From the NCBI GenBank assembly GCA_030681375.1, contig JAUXWM010000101.1, forward strand, positions 1 to 51,261: a stretch of 51,261 nt of DNA, read 5' to 3'. The notes beneath the pieces are model-generated. The model was not told the origin of the DNA. It saw only the letters and a list, made by a program, of their open reading frames with translations, and made no database searches. The stretch comes from Gallionella sp. (GTDB lineage Bacteria; Pseudomonadota; Gammaproteobacteria; Burkholderiales; Gallionellaceae). Each line of letters opens with the position of its first letter. Position 1 is the first letter of the stretch. The position numbers and the translations under genes are program-made. Of this stretch, positions 1 to 7,838 are shown one piece after another.

Positions 1-911
1 CCCTCGATTGACAACGAATGATAGGCATCTTCGACATGCCGGTCATCAACGTCCGCGATGTAGGACTCGACATCATCCGGCACTCCCGGTGCCGGCGGGA
101 ATGCGCTAATCACCTCCTCCCGCATTGATTCCCACATCAGCCTGATTCGAATCGCACACGCTGACTCCGCTCGCGCCAGGGTCGGCAATGATACAAGTGG
201 AACTTGAAAGGGATCGCTCTCAGTGACCGCATAACCCGCATCACGCATGGTTCGAACGATACGATCACTCTCATTGGCGCGACCCATTGCGCGCATCGCA
301 CCGGCGATTCGTCCGGCGACGACCGAATTGCCACCTTCGAGTAGCTTGACCAGAATCTCGGATGCATCCGAGATCTGCGATAGCGCGATCTGCGCATCAA
401 TCGGGTTCGTCGCGAAGAAAGTCGGTGACACACGTACCAGCGATGCCGGTAACGAGAGCAGACGAATCCCATCCTTGACGACAATATCCGCCCCGGAGGC
501 AAAGTCCTTTGAACGGTAATCAAAAAGACCTGTCTCGAATTTGAGTGTGAGATTGTTGTTCGATCCGGTTTTGGTGTGGATCATCAGCTGACGAGGGATT
601 GTTGTGTTGCCGGCGTGCCTTTGTAGAGAGGCTTCGGGCGACAGGTACCAGTCGTTGCCGAACCGGACGTTGCAGTATCCGGTAACGAATTCATGGAAAG
701 ACGCATACCACGCCGTTGACTCCCCTGTCTTCTCTGCCGGATTGGAAATGATATACCAACCCTTGATGACTTCCTTCATGAAGCCTGCCGCAACCAGTCG
801 ATCACGATGAACACGACTGAAGTCTTTACTCTGAAATACGTGCAGCCCCCGATCTTGCTCGATTTTCAAGAGTTTCAACGACTCTGCCAGCTTTTCATTT
901 GGGGTGGACAT
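1..911 (-). CDS. Fic-family protein, N-terminal part (runs off the window)
   Basis: The frame opens at an ATG at 911 and stays open to the window edge, giving 303 codons of a longer protein. The first part looks like a winged-helix or AbiEi-like region (RVHRDRLVAAGFMKEV). The last visible residues, SLSIEG, fit the (S/T)xxxE(G/N) inhibitory motif that lies just before the catalytic domain in self-inhibited Fic AMP-transferases. The catalytic HPFxxGN motif would lie outside the window, so the Fic call rests on this motif and on recalled similarity of the N-terminal region. Four 24-bp direct repeats lie directly upstream. It could act as a toxin with a built-in inhibitor. Confidence 0.6.
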   Translation of the reverse strand, partial: MSTPNEKLAESLKLLKIEQDRGLHVFQSKDFSRVHRDRLVAAGFMKEVIKGWYIISNPAEKTGESTAWYASFHEFVTGYCNVRFGNDWYLSPEASLQRHAGNTTIPRQLMIHTKTGSNNNLTLKFETGLFDYRSKDFASGADIVVKDGIRLLSLPASLVRVSPTFFATNPIDAQIALSQISDASEILVKLLEGGNSVVAGRIAGAMRAMGRANESDRIVRTMRDAGYAVTESDPFQVPLVSLPTLARAESACAIRIRLMWESMREEVISAFPPAPGVPDDVESYIADVDDRHVEDAYHSLSIE

Positions 912-920
912 AATATTCCT

Positions 921-1016
921 TGGCAAGTTTATTGCGCATTACTATAGCACGTCTATATTGCTTTTCAATAGCACGTTTAATCCGCTTCTCTATGGCAAGT
1001 TTATTGCGCTGTGCTG
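921..1016. repeat. Four tandem 24-bp direct repeats upstream of the Fic gene
   Basis: Units start at 921, 945, 969 and 993. Units 1 and 4 share the 17-base core TGGCAAGTTTATTGCGC. Units 2 and 3 begin TAGCACGT and end in related C/T-rich sequence. The spacing is exactly 24 bp. The array sits 9 bp upstream of the Fic start codon, so it probably overlaps the promoter. It may be an operator array or iterons. 24 bp is also a whole number of codons, so decay of a coding repeat is another possibility. Confidence 0.7.
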
Positions 1017-1168
1017 GGGATTGGGTTGACCGGTTCTGCCCCCCATACATTAGGCAACAGAAAATTCTTCGGCGACTGTTCGGAGTAAAGACACAAATTA
1101 CATGTTTTCAGGCACTTTGACCTGGTTTTGCACCGTGCTTAAATGCAAACTGCCGACTTAAACGCAAA

Positions 1169-1210
1169 AAGTATCATTCCTGATAATAGGAGTTATCAGG
1201 AATGATACTT
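1169..1210 (-). terminator. 18-bp perfect inverted repeat, possible hipBA terminator
   Basis: The arms at 1169-1186 and 1193-1210 are perfect 18-bp inverted repeats with a 6-base loop. On the minus strand the second arm runs into five T, and hipA ends about 120 bases upstream. A terminator is the simplest reading. The length and perfection of the arms would also suit a protein-binding or recombination site. Confidence 0.5.
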
Positions 1211-1329
1211 GGCTTGGCGTTATGTGGATAAAACAACAGCACGTCACATAGCATCAAGCTCAACTTCCGAAGTACGCAAGAAAGCGGTCACGGACTGATT
1301 AAATTGTGGGCTTCTGTATCAGGTGTGCA

Positions 1330-2667
1330 TCAACTGCGAACAGTGACCAACTTAGCACAATGCCTTTTCATTCCCGTGAAAATCGCCTCTGCGAGATCCA
1401 TAGGAAAATTGTCGGGCAACAGTTTGCTCACGTTATCAATCACAGCCTCTGTTGACTCAATGATTTCTTCAATCAGTTGCTCCGCCGCCGCCGCACCAAG
1501 CCCGACTTGTTGCGCCTGGGCAATCCAGTGCCGTCGCTGGATTTTCTCGATCAGGTAGTAATTAGTGCTTCCCCGCACCGCCATGGCGAGCTTGGCTTTC
1601 TGCGGCGGAATTTGATTTCGTCCTTTTCCGATCACGGGATGGGCAGAAAGTACGTCGTAGATTGGCGTAGCACGGTAGCGCCCCCCGGCCTGATGAGCAA
1701 TGCTGAAGTTTTTTGCGTGGCCATCAGTGGCGGCAAGCACCCAAAAAATGAGCTGCGTCTTGAAGAAGTTCCTCCGGTCCTGTTCAGAATGCTCCGACCC
1801 GAGAAGCAGCTCCATGATCTGAGCAATGCCAGGTCCGCCGTCTGACTGGTATTTGCGTAGAGGTGACGTACCCGTTGCCTGACACATATCTTCCTGCGGA
1901 AGACGGATAATCCAACTACCATCGCTGGATGGTGTTCGGTCGAATCGCTCGACAACGAGCGTTTTTTGCTCCTCGAAGTGTTCAATTTCGCACCGTGCTA
2001 TGGGAATTCCGTAGGCATTCACAATTTTCGAGCACAACCATTCGTTTTCAACCGAGGTGCGCATATCGGCCTGCATATGGCCGACCAGACCTAAGGGCAA
2101 TTTGAAAATGTGAGTTGTCGGGGTACTTCCATGAGGCAGGCACCATTTACCTTCGTGGTGCAACAAGGCGGTTTTTTCCTGCGCGCCCGCGATGGAAAGC
2201 CTCAGGTCCTCGTCGTGATCATGTTGCCCCAAGGCTTGACCCGACGTGGTATTGCGTAGTCGTTGAGCAATTCGCGCTGTGTTCAACACCTCGCCCCAGA
2301 TTTCATACACATCCGCTGGCATCTCATCTTCGGGAAGAAGTTGTATTGCGCCAACGCAGTCACGGCCTAGCTTCGCCAGCAGCTGGAAGGGATCAATGCC
2401 ACCTGTTTGATGACGCATAGCCAAGCGACGGCGAATGGCGTCGTTGTCGGGCAAGAGATTATCGAAATAGTCGGTAACGATCTGCCCCTGGTAAGGCGCA
2501 TTGCCAGGCAAGAAGGGGAGCGACAACGATAAAGGGCGTGCTTGTTCATCAGTTAGCCACTCGTCGAAGTAGTGAAGTCGTTCGCCTTGTCGGGTGGTCT
2601 CCCAGTACCCCACCGGGATGCCGTTCATCCAGATGTTCAACTTTTGTGTCGTTGAGCGGCGCCCCAT
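1330..2667 (-). CDS. hipA: HipA-type serine/threonine kinase toxin
   Basis: This 445-residue protein has the HipA layout: an N-terminal subdomain starting MGRRSTTQKLNIWMNG, then a kinase-like fold. SIAGAQEKTALL matches the nucleotide-binding loop, TDGHAKNFS holds the catalytic Asp and Asn, and a YDVLSA segment supplies the metal-binding Asp. In well-studied HipA proteins the kinase phosphorylates glutamyl-tRNA synthetase and slows growth until neutralised by HipB; the target here is unknown. The ATG at 2667 was chosen because homologues commonly begin MGRRS; a TTG at 2676 is also possible. The start overlaps the end of hipB (2670-2672) or lies within a few bases of it, so the two are translated together. 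Confidence 0.9.
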   Translation of the reverse strand: MGRRSTTQKLNIWMNGIPVGYWETTRQGERLHYFDEWLTDEQARPLSLSLPFLPGNAPYQGQIVTDYFDNLLPDNDAIRRRLAMRHQTGGIDPFQLLAKLGRDCVGAIQLLPEDEMPADVYEIWGEVLNTARIAQRLRNTTSGQALGQHDHDEDLRLSIAGAQEKTALLHHEGKWCLPHGSTPTTHIFKLPLGLVGHMQADMRTSVENEWLCSKIVNAYGIPIARCEIEHFEEQKTLVVERFDRTPSSDGSWIIRLPQEDMCQATGTSPLRKYQSDGGPGIAQIMELLLGSEHSEQDRRNFFKTQLIFWVLAATDGHAKNFSIAHQAGGRYRATPIYDVLSAHPVIGKGRNQIPPQKAKLAMAVRGSTNYYLIEKIQRRHWIAQAQQVGLGAAAAEQLIEEIIESTEAVIDNVSKLLPDNFPMDLAEAIFTGMKRHCAKLVTVRS

Positions 2668-2669
2668 GA

Positions 2670-3062
2670 TTACCAATTTTCCTGTGTGATGGAAATAATG
2701 CGCTCCAGTTTTATATCCGCTGACGGTTTCTTTTCCTTAATCGTTTCTGTGCCGGCTATTTTGCCGATCTTCTGATTTGAAGGGTTGACCATCGTGGTGT
2801 TCTTACCTATCGCATCAGAGGAGATGCGGCTCATACTTGTGACGGAAGCGGCCTGTTCCATAGAGATTTCAACACCCAATATGCGCAGCACCATGAAAAG
2901 CCTGTCAAGCGTGGCTGTCGCCGCATTGGCTTCAAAGTAGGCATAACTTTGCTGAGTGATTCCTAACTTTTCGGCCATGACAGCCTGAGTGAGCCCTCGC
3001 GCCTTGCGAAACCCCTTGAGCATTAAGGGCAGCTGGCTGAGGGTCTTAATGGAATAGTTCAC
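2670..3062 (-). CDS. hipB: HipB-type antitoxin, XRE-family DNA-binding protein
   Basis: The protein has 130 residues. Residues about 14-65 form an XRE helix-turn-helix (FRKARGLTQAVMAEKLGITQQSYAYFE). The remaining C-terminal tail is longer than in many HipB proteins and low in hydrophobic residues. The start is a GTG at 3062 with a strong GGAGG five bases upstream. By analogy it binds HipA and represses its own promoter. Two palindromes with TGTAAA/TTTACA half-sites lie 43-115 bp upstream of the start. Confidence 0.88.
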   Translation of the reverse strand: MNYSIKTLSQLPLMLKGFRKARGLTQAVMAEKLGITQQSYAYFEANAATATLDRLFMVLRILGVEISMEQAASVTSMSRISSDAIGKNTTMVNPSNQKIGKIAGTETIKEKKPSADIKLERIISITQENW

Positions 3063-3104
3063 TTTTTCCTCCGTTATGAACTTTGCAAAAATACAAATAG
3101 GGGA

Positions 3105-3176
3105 CTGTAAAGAAAATTTACAGCTTTGTATTTGTATATTACATTTACATAGTGGAGCTTGTAAACAATATTTACA
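3105..3176. promoter_or_regulatory. Paired palindromic operators upstream of hipBA
   Basis: Site 1 (3105-3123) is CTGTAAA, 5 bases, TTTACAG, a perfect 7-bp inverted repeat. Site 2 (3160-3176) is TGTAAA, 5 bases, TTTACA. Their centres are 54 bp apart, close to five helical turns. Two HipB dimers could therefore bind the same face of the DNA, as in other hip operons. HipB binding is inferred from position. Confidence 0.65.
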
Positions 3177-3263
3177 GTCTGTGTTAGGTATTTTTTGGAA
3201 TTATTGGCGGGTTTCGATTGAAACAGGTGGAGTATTTGGGGGCGAGTTTAATACGAGGTTGAT

Positions 3264-3298
3264 CGAAAAAACCAGCGCAACAACAAATGCGCTGGTTT
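3264..3298 (-). terminator. Rho-independent terminator closing the leftward array
   Basis: The minus strand forms an 11-bp perfect stem (3269-3279 with 3288-3298) with an 8-base loop. It runs into six T at 3266-3271. It lies just after the last small open frame (ending 3325) and before the hip promoter. Confidence 0.85.
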
Positions 3299-3324
3299 TG
3301 AATTATTGACACTGCGACCTACGA

Positions 3325-3478
3325 TCAGGCTGCAAGACGCAGCGCTTGCGGCACCTTGTTTCGCACATCTGGCGTTACTTCTTTGCCAGTCAAAAAAACA
3401 TGGTACACGTCACAGGCCAGACTAAAATTTGCTGGCCACTTTTTCAAAAAACACTTCCATTTCGACAGATAGCGACAT
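3325..3478 (-). CDS. Small protein of about 50 residues, apparently needing a +1 frameshift
   Basis: An AAGGAG lies upstream of an ATG at 3478. The frame runs 18 codons (MSLSVEMEVFFEKVASKF) to a TAG at 3422-3424. In the +1 frame it continues at once as SLACDVYHVFLTGKEV and on to a TGA at 3325, giving 50 residues. The junction reads AAA TTT TAG T, so a Phe tRNA in the P site could slip forward one base onto another UUU while the stop codon is read slowly, as at the prfB site. No internal Shine-Dalgarno stimulator was seen. A mutation or homopolymer sequencing error is equally possible. The function is not recognised. Confidence 0.5.
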
Positions 3479-3489
3479 GATGAATCTCC

Positions 3490-3567
3490 TTACAGACCCA
3501 GCATCCGAATGATCGGACGGCTAAGAGTGTAACCGGTGATGCAGCAAGCCAAAAATACGACTAACAT
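3490..3567 (-). CDS. 25-residue hydrophobic microprotein, copy 1
   Basis: A frame of 25 codons starts at an ATG at 3567 behind AAGGAGATCATT. The first 12 or so residues are hydrophobic and the end is basic and short. It shares the pattern ACCxTGYxxSRPxxRxxGL with a second 25-codon frame at 26778-26855, at the other end of the same leftward array. Same length, same cysteine pair and same SRP motif support a real gene family. It probably inserts in or lies on the membrane. The function is unknown. Confidence 0.7.
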   Translation of the reverse strand: MLVVFLACCITGYTLSRPIIRMLGL

Positions 3568-3600
3568 AATGATCTCCTTGGGTTAATTGATAAGGAAGCC

Positions 3601-3642
3601 AAAAAGAGGCTTCACCAAGTCTGCAAAAAACTTGGTGAAGCC
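3601..3642 (-). terminator. Strong hairpin with U-tract after the PRTRC ThiF gene
   Basis: A 13-bp perfect stem (3608-3620 with 3630-3642) is followed on the minus strand by TCTTTTT. It lies between the ThiF gene and microprotein copy 1, where other genes carry the shared leader. Its arms do not match the microprotein start, so it is probably a plain terminator. A weaker hairpin lies at about 3681-3706. Confidence 0.7.
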
Positions 3643-3714
3643 CCCTCTTGGCTATTAACCAACAAGGGGATTCATCGTGACCCTATCCTCAAAAATCGAG
3701 GATGGGACTCGTTG

Positions 3715-4542
3715 CTACCTGTCCTGCGCCACCCTCACCTCTGCGACCTTACTGCGCCGCTTTGGTTTGAGCTTTGCTTCAAACCCAAAACGTTTCCACG
3801 TTTCGGGATCAATGGCCAGCGGCGTTACACGCCCTGACCTTATATTGACGAATTGGCCGTGATGCGTGAGCTGCCCGTAACGGAATAGCTCCCACAACAG
3901 ATTACATGCCGCATTCGCCATCGTGTCGTTGATGAACAGGGACTGCTTTTCCAACGCTTCAGCCAAACTGCAACTGGGCGTATCGTCCTTATCGTCTAAC
4001 GACCCGTCGATGATGTCTGGATAGAGGTCTGCAACGTGAGGCAAACGACTTTCCCGTTTGCAGCTCGCCCCGAAGACCTCGCCCAATACCACCTGTCCAT
4101 CATGCTCACGATTGCCAATATCCAGGTAGTAGGCTGATGAATACACACTGCATTTGAGCGCCTTGAGTATCGCTGCCCTGCCCTTCCTGTTATCGACGCA
4201 ACCGATCACGATGTCCGGATTGGAAAACTGCGTATCGTCAGTGACTTTCGCGGCTTCAGCTACCCATCCCGTTTGCATCAACATATTGCAGCGGTTGACC
4301 AGTATTTCAGCCTTCGACTGCCCGACATCGGAGGGCCAAAAATTCTGCCGCCCCACGTTGGTTTTAGACACCGTGTCTGGATCGATAACAATGACATCCA
4401 AACCTGCCGGATGCCCTAGCTCGATCATGGCAAGATGAATGTTGGCCAGCCGTCGCAAGACGTGCGAGCCAGTGCCACCCGCTCCGACCAACACCACCTT
4501 TACCGCCCGCGTGAGCAGGCGTGAATCTATGTTATGGATCAT
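3715..4542 (-). CDS. PRTRC system ThiF-family protein (E1-like activating enzyme)
   Basis: The 275-residue protein starts with a Rossmann nucleotide-binding motif (VVLVGAGGTGSHVL, residues 17-29). The E1-type segment SKTNVGRQNF follows at about 59-68, and then a VIGCVDNRKGR motif. Cys191 in TPSCSLAEAL sits where E1 and MoeB enzymes keep a functional cysteine. In E1 enzymes the C-terminus of a ubiquitin-like protein is adenylated and passed to cysteine. The likely partners are the neighbouring PRTRC C (ubiquitin-like), B (E2-like) and A (JAMM) genes. It is the last PRTRC gene of the leftward run. The biological target is not known. Confidence 0.88.
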   Translation of the reverse strand: MIHNIDSRLLTRAVKVVLVGAGGTGSHVLRRLANIHLAMIELGHPAGLDVIVIDPDTVSKTNVGRQNFWPSDVGQSKAEILVNRCNMLMQTGWVAEAAKVTDDTQFSNPDIVIGCVDNRKGRAAILKALKCSVYSSAYYLDIGNREHDGQVVLGEVFGASCKRESRLPHVADLYPDIIDGSLDDKDDTPSCSLAEALEKQSLFINDTMANAACNLLWELFRYGQLTHHGQFVNIRSGRVTPLAIDPETWKRFGFEAKLKPKRRSKVAEVRVAQDR

Positions 4543-4559
4543 GTGTTTCCTTCCCGCCC

Positions 4560-5162
4560 TTACGGGCTTTCAAATGGAAGTGGCAAAAACACCCCGTTCG
4601 CACAAAGGCGAAAAGATGCTGTCACCTCTGGCTTATCTAAATTTCCAATGACTCCGGCGATTTTTGTCTCGCCTCGGTCATCCTGATTGTCTTCCCTGGA
4701 AAAGAAAGCATCGTGCAGTCCATGTGAGTGCATATCTATCACTCTATGTTCGTCCTCCTCCAGTGTGGGCAGGTTGACTTCGATATGATCGGTCCCGACT
4801 GAACGCTCTTCGAGCATCAGCAGCGTCCACGAGTCCGTCCGTTGATTCCAGACACCCCATGCCGCACACTCATTTGGACTACGAACTCTGGCTTGCTCGA
4901 TAAACTGAGCGACCATTGCTCTTGGCAACTTACCAAAACCGAATCGCAACTCCTCGTAAATCACCCCGTATGGAACCGGGATGATCGGAGGTAATGCGAC
5001 CGGAACACGCACATACAGCCATGCGCGACAAACTTCCAGCCAGACACCGTTTGCGGCCATCAAGATTCGATTGCCCGGCGTGTCGAGTTCTTCCAGTTCA
5101 ATGTAGCGTGGCACCATCACTGTGGGCATCACGCTTTGCAGCGCAACATCACGGCTGTCCAT
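4560..5162 (-). CDS. PRTRC system protein A, JAMM/MPN metalloprotease fold
   Basis: This 200-residue protein contains MHSHGLHDAFFSREDNQ near residue 148, which fits the JAMM zinc motif HxHx7Sx2D exactly. JAMM enzymes remove ubiquitin-like proteins from targets or trim their C-termini. It overlaps the end of PRTRC B by 14 bases and lies 17 bases before ThiF, so the three are translated as a unit. The N-terminal half is not a familiar domain. The family call is secure; the substrate is unknown. Confidence 0.87.
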   Translation of the reverse strand: MDSRDVALQSVMPTVMVPRYIELEELDTPGNRILMAANGVWLEVCRAWLYVRVPVALPPIIPVPYGVIYEELRFGFGKLPRAMVAQFIEQARVRSPNECAAWGVWNQRTDSWTLLMLEERSVGTDHIEVNLPTLEEDEHRVIDMHSHGLHDAFFSREDNQDDRGETKIAGVIGNLDKPEVTASFRLCANGVFLPLPFESP

Positions 5163-5886
5163 GCTTCACCGTCCTTTCAAATGTCTGACCCAGCGTCTCG
5201 CCTGACGACACCAATGATTCAGTCGGAAATGCTCGACCTTTCATCAACGCGCGCCAGAGAGCGAATATCCCGCCACGATACTTTGTCAGCGCACCTTTCT
5301 CATGCTGGTTGGGATGGGTGAAGTAGCTTCTGAAAAATGCTTCTTCCCACGCCTCCGTACTGAACTTCATCGCGCCTTTCGGCGTTTCGATATTCCCGGT
5401 ACAGATATGCCCACCCTTCCATACATTGAGATAGGGAGAAACAAAAAGTGGCGTGCCTGATATTGGGCGCTCGTTGCCTTTTACGGCGAACACATACCAA
5501 TGCCCCTTGCCGATGATGAACACCAGCCCTGGATGATCGGTAGTTGCGCTTACATCTTGCCCAAGCTCATCGTTTTTGAACCACACCTGTCGCTTTTGAG
5601 GTTTGCAATACCACGCGATGTGGTCGCTCCCTTTGGCGAGGATGTGATCCCCCAACAACTCTGCCGGCGCGTAATCCTCCGGCACGAGCGTTTGCATCAT
5701 CTTCATGAGGCCCGTCTTGGAAACCGGCGTGCCCGCCTCGATGGTTGCCGCGCCCTCTTTGCTTATTTTTACGTCATGCACTGAAGCAAATACTGTCTGT
5801 CCGTGGCGTTCCCTGTACAACAAGATCGCGCTGGACATCTCGTACACCTTCTGTGTGCTTGATATACATGCTGATGGAACTTGCAT
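5149..5886 (-). CDS. PRTRC system protein B, E2-like
   Basis: The ATG at 5886 follows AGGAGGAAGACATC, and the protein has 245 residues. Residues 150-163 read SPYLNVWKGGHICT, which resembles the E2 active-site region (HPNVxxxGxIC) and makes Cys162 the candidate catalytic cysteine. This agrees with the recalled placement of the family among prokaryotic E2-like proteins. It should accept a ubiquitin-like protein from the ThiF-like E1. It follows PRTRC F by 12 bases, with the F stop codon inside its ribosome binding site. Confidence 0.85.
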   Translation of the reverse strand: MQVPSACISSTQKVYEMSSAILLYRERHGQTVFASVHDVKISKEGAATIEAGTPVSKTGLMKMMQTLVPEDYAPAELLGDHILAKGSDHIAWYCKPQKRQVWFKNDELGQDVSATTDHPGLVFIIGKGHWYVFAVKGNERPISGTPLFVSPYLNVWKGGHICTGNIETPKGAMKFSTEAWEEAFFRSYFTHPNQHEKGALTKYRGGIFALWRALMKGRAFPTESLVSSGETLGQTFERTVKHGQP

Positions 5887-5898
5887 GATGTCTTCCTC

Positions 5899-6966
5899 CT
5901 ATTGAACATCGCCGATGCAACGCATCAGGCGATCCAGTTGTGTGTAGAGCGCAAAGCCTTTCTCCATTTCGGTTTTCCATTTCAGAAATGACCGCTTGTC
6001 GAGTTTGACTTCTGCAATTCCGTACATGTCGGTGTATTCGCCATCGCCGGTGCTTTGATAAAAATCATCCAGCACACGTCCAAGCATGTCGTCCCCGGCT
6101 CCCATATAACAGGAGAAAAAGGCAGACTCACCGCAGTAGTTGTTGGAATAAGGCAATCTGACATCCTGGTCTATCAAGTCCATGATGGACAAGATGACCT
6201 TAGCCGTTTCACCCGCTTCGTCCGTGCCGGACGCGATGCGTTGAATCACATCGCGTTCCAATACTTCTCCATTTAAGAGGTAGTCTGGAAATGAAGCTAA
6301 AAACTGACTGGGCATCAAGCTGCCTTCATCAATCTCATCCTCATCACCAAACGCGCCCCGCTCTTGCTCAAAATCTTCATCACTGTCCGTCCCATACCAA
6401 TACAGGTATGAGGCGTGATGAAATGCCACTTGCGGCGTAAACGCCGTGAATGTCCGGTATCCGGCCAACTCTGCATAATTGATCGCAGTTCGGCCGAATC
6501 CCGGATGCACCGCCTCCAACCTCTCGACTTTCGCTTTGACGTTGATGTATGGCGTTGCTTGCTGTGACTGAATTCCGATTAACAGAAGATCCTTTTCAGG
6601 CTTCTGTTCGTAGTCCAGATCGAACGCATCATGATCCAGCGCAGCCAGAAGCTCGAAGCTGTCCAGCACCTGAATATCTGCGCAGTGCTTGGAAGCCCAT
6701 GCAGATAATGATTGACTGATGATGTCGCGCGCGGTCGTTTTGCTGTTGATAACAAGTTCATCATCCCCAACCAGCTCGGCACACAACTTGGCAGCCTGCA
6801 ACCATTTCCTGTCATTCTCTTCATGCACCGAGCGAAATGGTACGTTTTGAGAAATGAAGGGCAGAGTCAGAAAACAAGTGGCAAAGCCCCCGGAGGAGGC
6901 AGCAACAGGTCTTCTTTTCGTGCATTTTTTGACGAATGCACGAGTTGAACCAATACTATTACGCAT
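5899..6966 (-). CDS. PRTRC system protein F
   Basis: The 355-residue protein starts at an ATG at 6966 behind AGGAGCAATC. It has no catalytic motif that I recognise. It is acidic in the middle (DSDEDFEQERGAFGDEDEID) and mostly helical in appearance. Its place between PRTRC C and B and its length fit the PRTRC F family. About 110 bases separate it from PRTRC C. The first 40 residues are basic and look less conserved, so the functional start could be internal. Confidence 0.75.
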   Translation of the reverse strand: MRNSIGSTRAFVKKCTKRRPVAASSGGFATCFLTLPFISQNVPFRSVHEENDRKWLQAAKLCAELVGDDELVINSKTTARDIISQSLSAWASKHCADIQVLDSFELLAALDHDAFDLDYEQKPEKDLLLIGIQSQQATPYINVKAKVERLEAVHPGFGRTAINYAELAGYRTFTAFTPQVAFHHASYLYWYGTDSDEDFEQERGAFGDEDEIDEGSLMPSQFLASFPDYLLNGEVLERDVIQRIASGTDEAGETAKVILSIMDLIDQDVRLPYSNNYCGESAFFSCYMGAGDDMLGRVLDDFYQSTGDGEYTDMYGIAEVKLDKRSFLKWKTEMEKGFALYTQLDRLMRCIGDVQ

Positions 6967-7076
6967 GATTGCTCCTCTTCAGACGCAGGCGGGACTATCA
7001 CTAGCCCTGCCCGCCTGATTGGGGAGTCACCCCTTGATAAGGCTTTTAACCTTGCTCTCACTGATGACTCCATAAT

Positions 7077-7286
7077 TTACCCCTTCGTCCCCACGCCCTT
7101 TTTGAACGTGTAGATCAGGTTGTCGCCCCTCTTTTCCGGGCCCTCAATGGAGGCAGAGACCAGTTCAGGGTAAGCGGCTGCATAAACATCGCGAACTTCT
7201 TCAAGCGACAAACTTTTCCCAGGATCAGGAAGCGTCATGCCGCCATACGAAAATGAGCGTGTCAGGGTTGTAGTTTGGATAGCCAT
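7077..7286 (-). CDS. PRTRC system protein C, small ubiquitin-like protein
   Basis: This protein has 69 residues and follows GGGGAGGATGACGAA. It begins with alternating polar and hydrophobic residues typical of a beta hairpin (TTTLTRSFSYGGMTL), then a helix (SLEEVRDVYAAAYPEL), then two strands, which is the beta-grasp order. It ends in GVGTKG, so a C-terminal glycine is already exposed. The PRTRC C family has been grouped with prokaryotic ubiquitin-like proteins. It lies 15 bases after PRTRC E. It is the likely substrate for the ThiF, B and A proteins. Confidence 0.8.
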   Translation of the reverse strand: MAIQTTTLTRSFSYGGMTLPDPGKSLSLEEVRDVYAAAYPELVSASIEGPEKRGDNLIYTFKKGVGTKG

Positions 7287-7301
7287 TTCGTCATCCTCCC
7301 C

Positions 7302-7766
7302 TTAATCCCACAAGGCTTTGGCATCTGGTGCCGCCGCAGGTATGAAAGCTTCTGTAGAAACCGGTGATGTGGGCGCGGTGCAGCTTGCGCCCCCTTCATC
7401 ATCGTCCTCGTCACCCGAACCTGCTTCCTCATCAGTGATCGGTGCGGATGTTTTATTGGCCGGCTTGGCGATGGACTTCTTCGCTTTGTCAGCAGCTTCC
7501 TTTTGTGCAGCTTCCAGAATCGCTTCTGTCGCAGCTAGTTGCTCGGACAAGTTTTGACGCTTGTTCGCATAGCTGGTCAAGATGCCAGCGAATCCCTCAT
7601 CCAACTCAGCGGCAGTGCCGGTGAGTGTCAGCGGGGTATCGAGGGTATTGCCTTCTTTTCCGCCTTTCGGGATGATAGTCACCGTAATGGTGCCATCCGT
7701 GTTTGCGGCCAAAGAGACAGTCAAGCTAGCCAAAGTAGCCAGCAAAATTTGAAGTTCAGTAAACAT
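7302..7766 (-). CDS. PRTRC system protein E
   Basis: The 154-residue protein has a hydrophobic N-terminal segment (LQILLATLASLTVSLAA), a short domain up to about residue 70, then a helical stretch and a low-complexity acidic tail (EEAGSGDEDDDEGG). Position and length fit PRTRC E. The function is unknown. The gene has its own copy of the repeated leader RNA (7791-7828) just before its ribosome binding site, and PRTRC C follows closely. Confidence 0.75.
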   Translation of the reverse strand: MFTELQILLATLASLTVSLAANTDGTITVTIIPKGGKEGNTLDTPLTLTGTAAELDEGFAGILTSYANKRQNLSEQLAATEAILEAAQKEAADKAKKSIAKPANKTSAPITDEEAGSGDEDDDEGGASCTAPTSPVSTEAFIPAAAPDAKALWD

Positions 7767-7790
7767 GGTAATTCTCCTTTTTGGAAAAAC

Positions 7791-7828
7791 AAAAAAGGGA
7801 CACCATGCCCTTGCGGGGAAGTGTCCCC
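7791..7828 (-). promoter_or_regulatory. Leader RNA copy for PRTRC E
   Basis: On the minus strand the 5' arm GGGGACAC pairs with GTGTCCC around an inner CCC/GGG stem with a GCAA loop, followed by six U. The loop-side CATGGT of the 3' arm is complementary to ACCATG at the PRTRC E start. Confidence 0.75.
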
Positions 7829-7838
7829 GGTTGGGTTA

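Noticed and set aside
1477..1845. Plus-strand frame inside hipA
   Set aside because: It lies antisense within a well-supported gene and lacks a start signal.
6867..7073. Minus-strand frame upstream of and overlapping PRTRC F
   Set aside because: It has no ribosome binding site and runs in another frame through the PRTRC F start. A frameshifted N-terminus of PRTRC F cannot be fully excluded.
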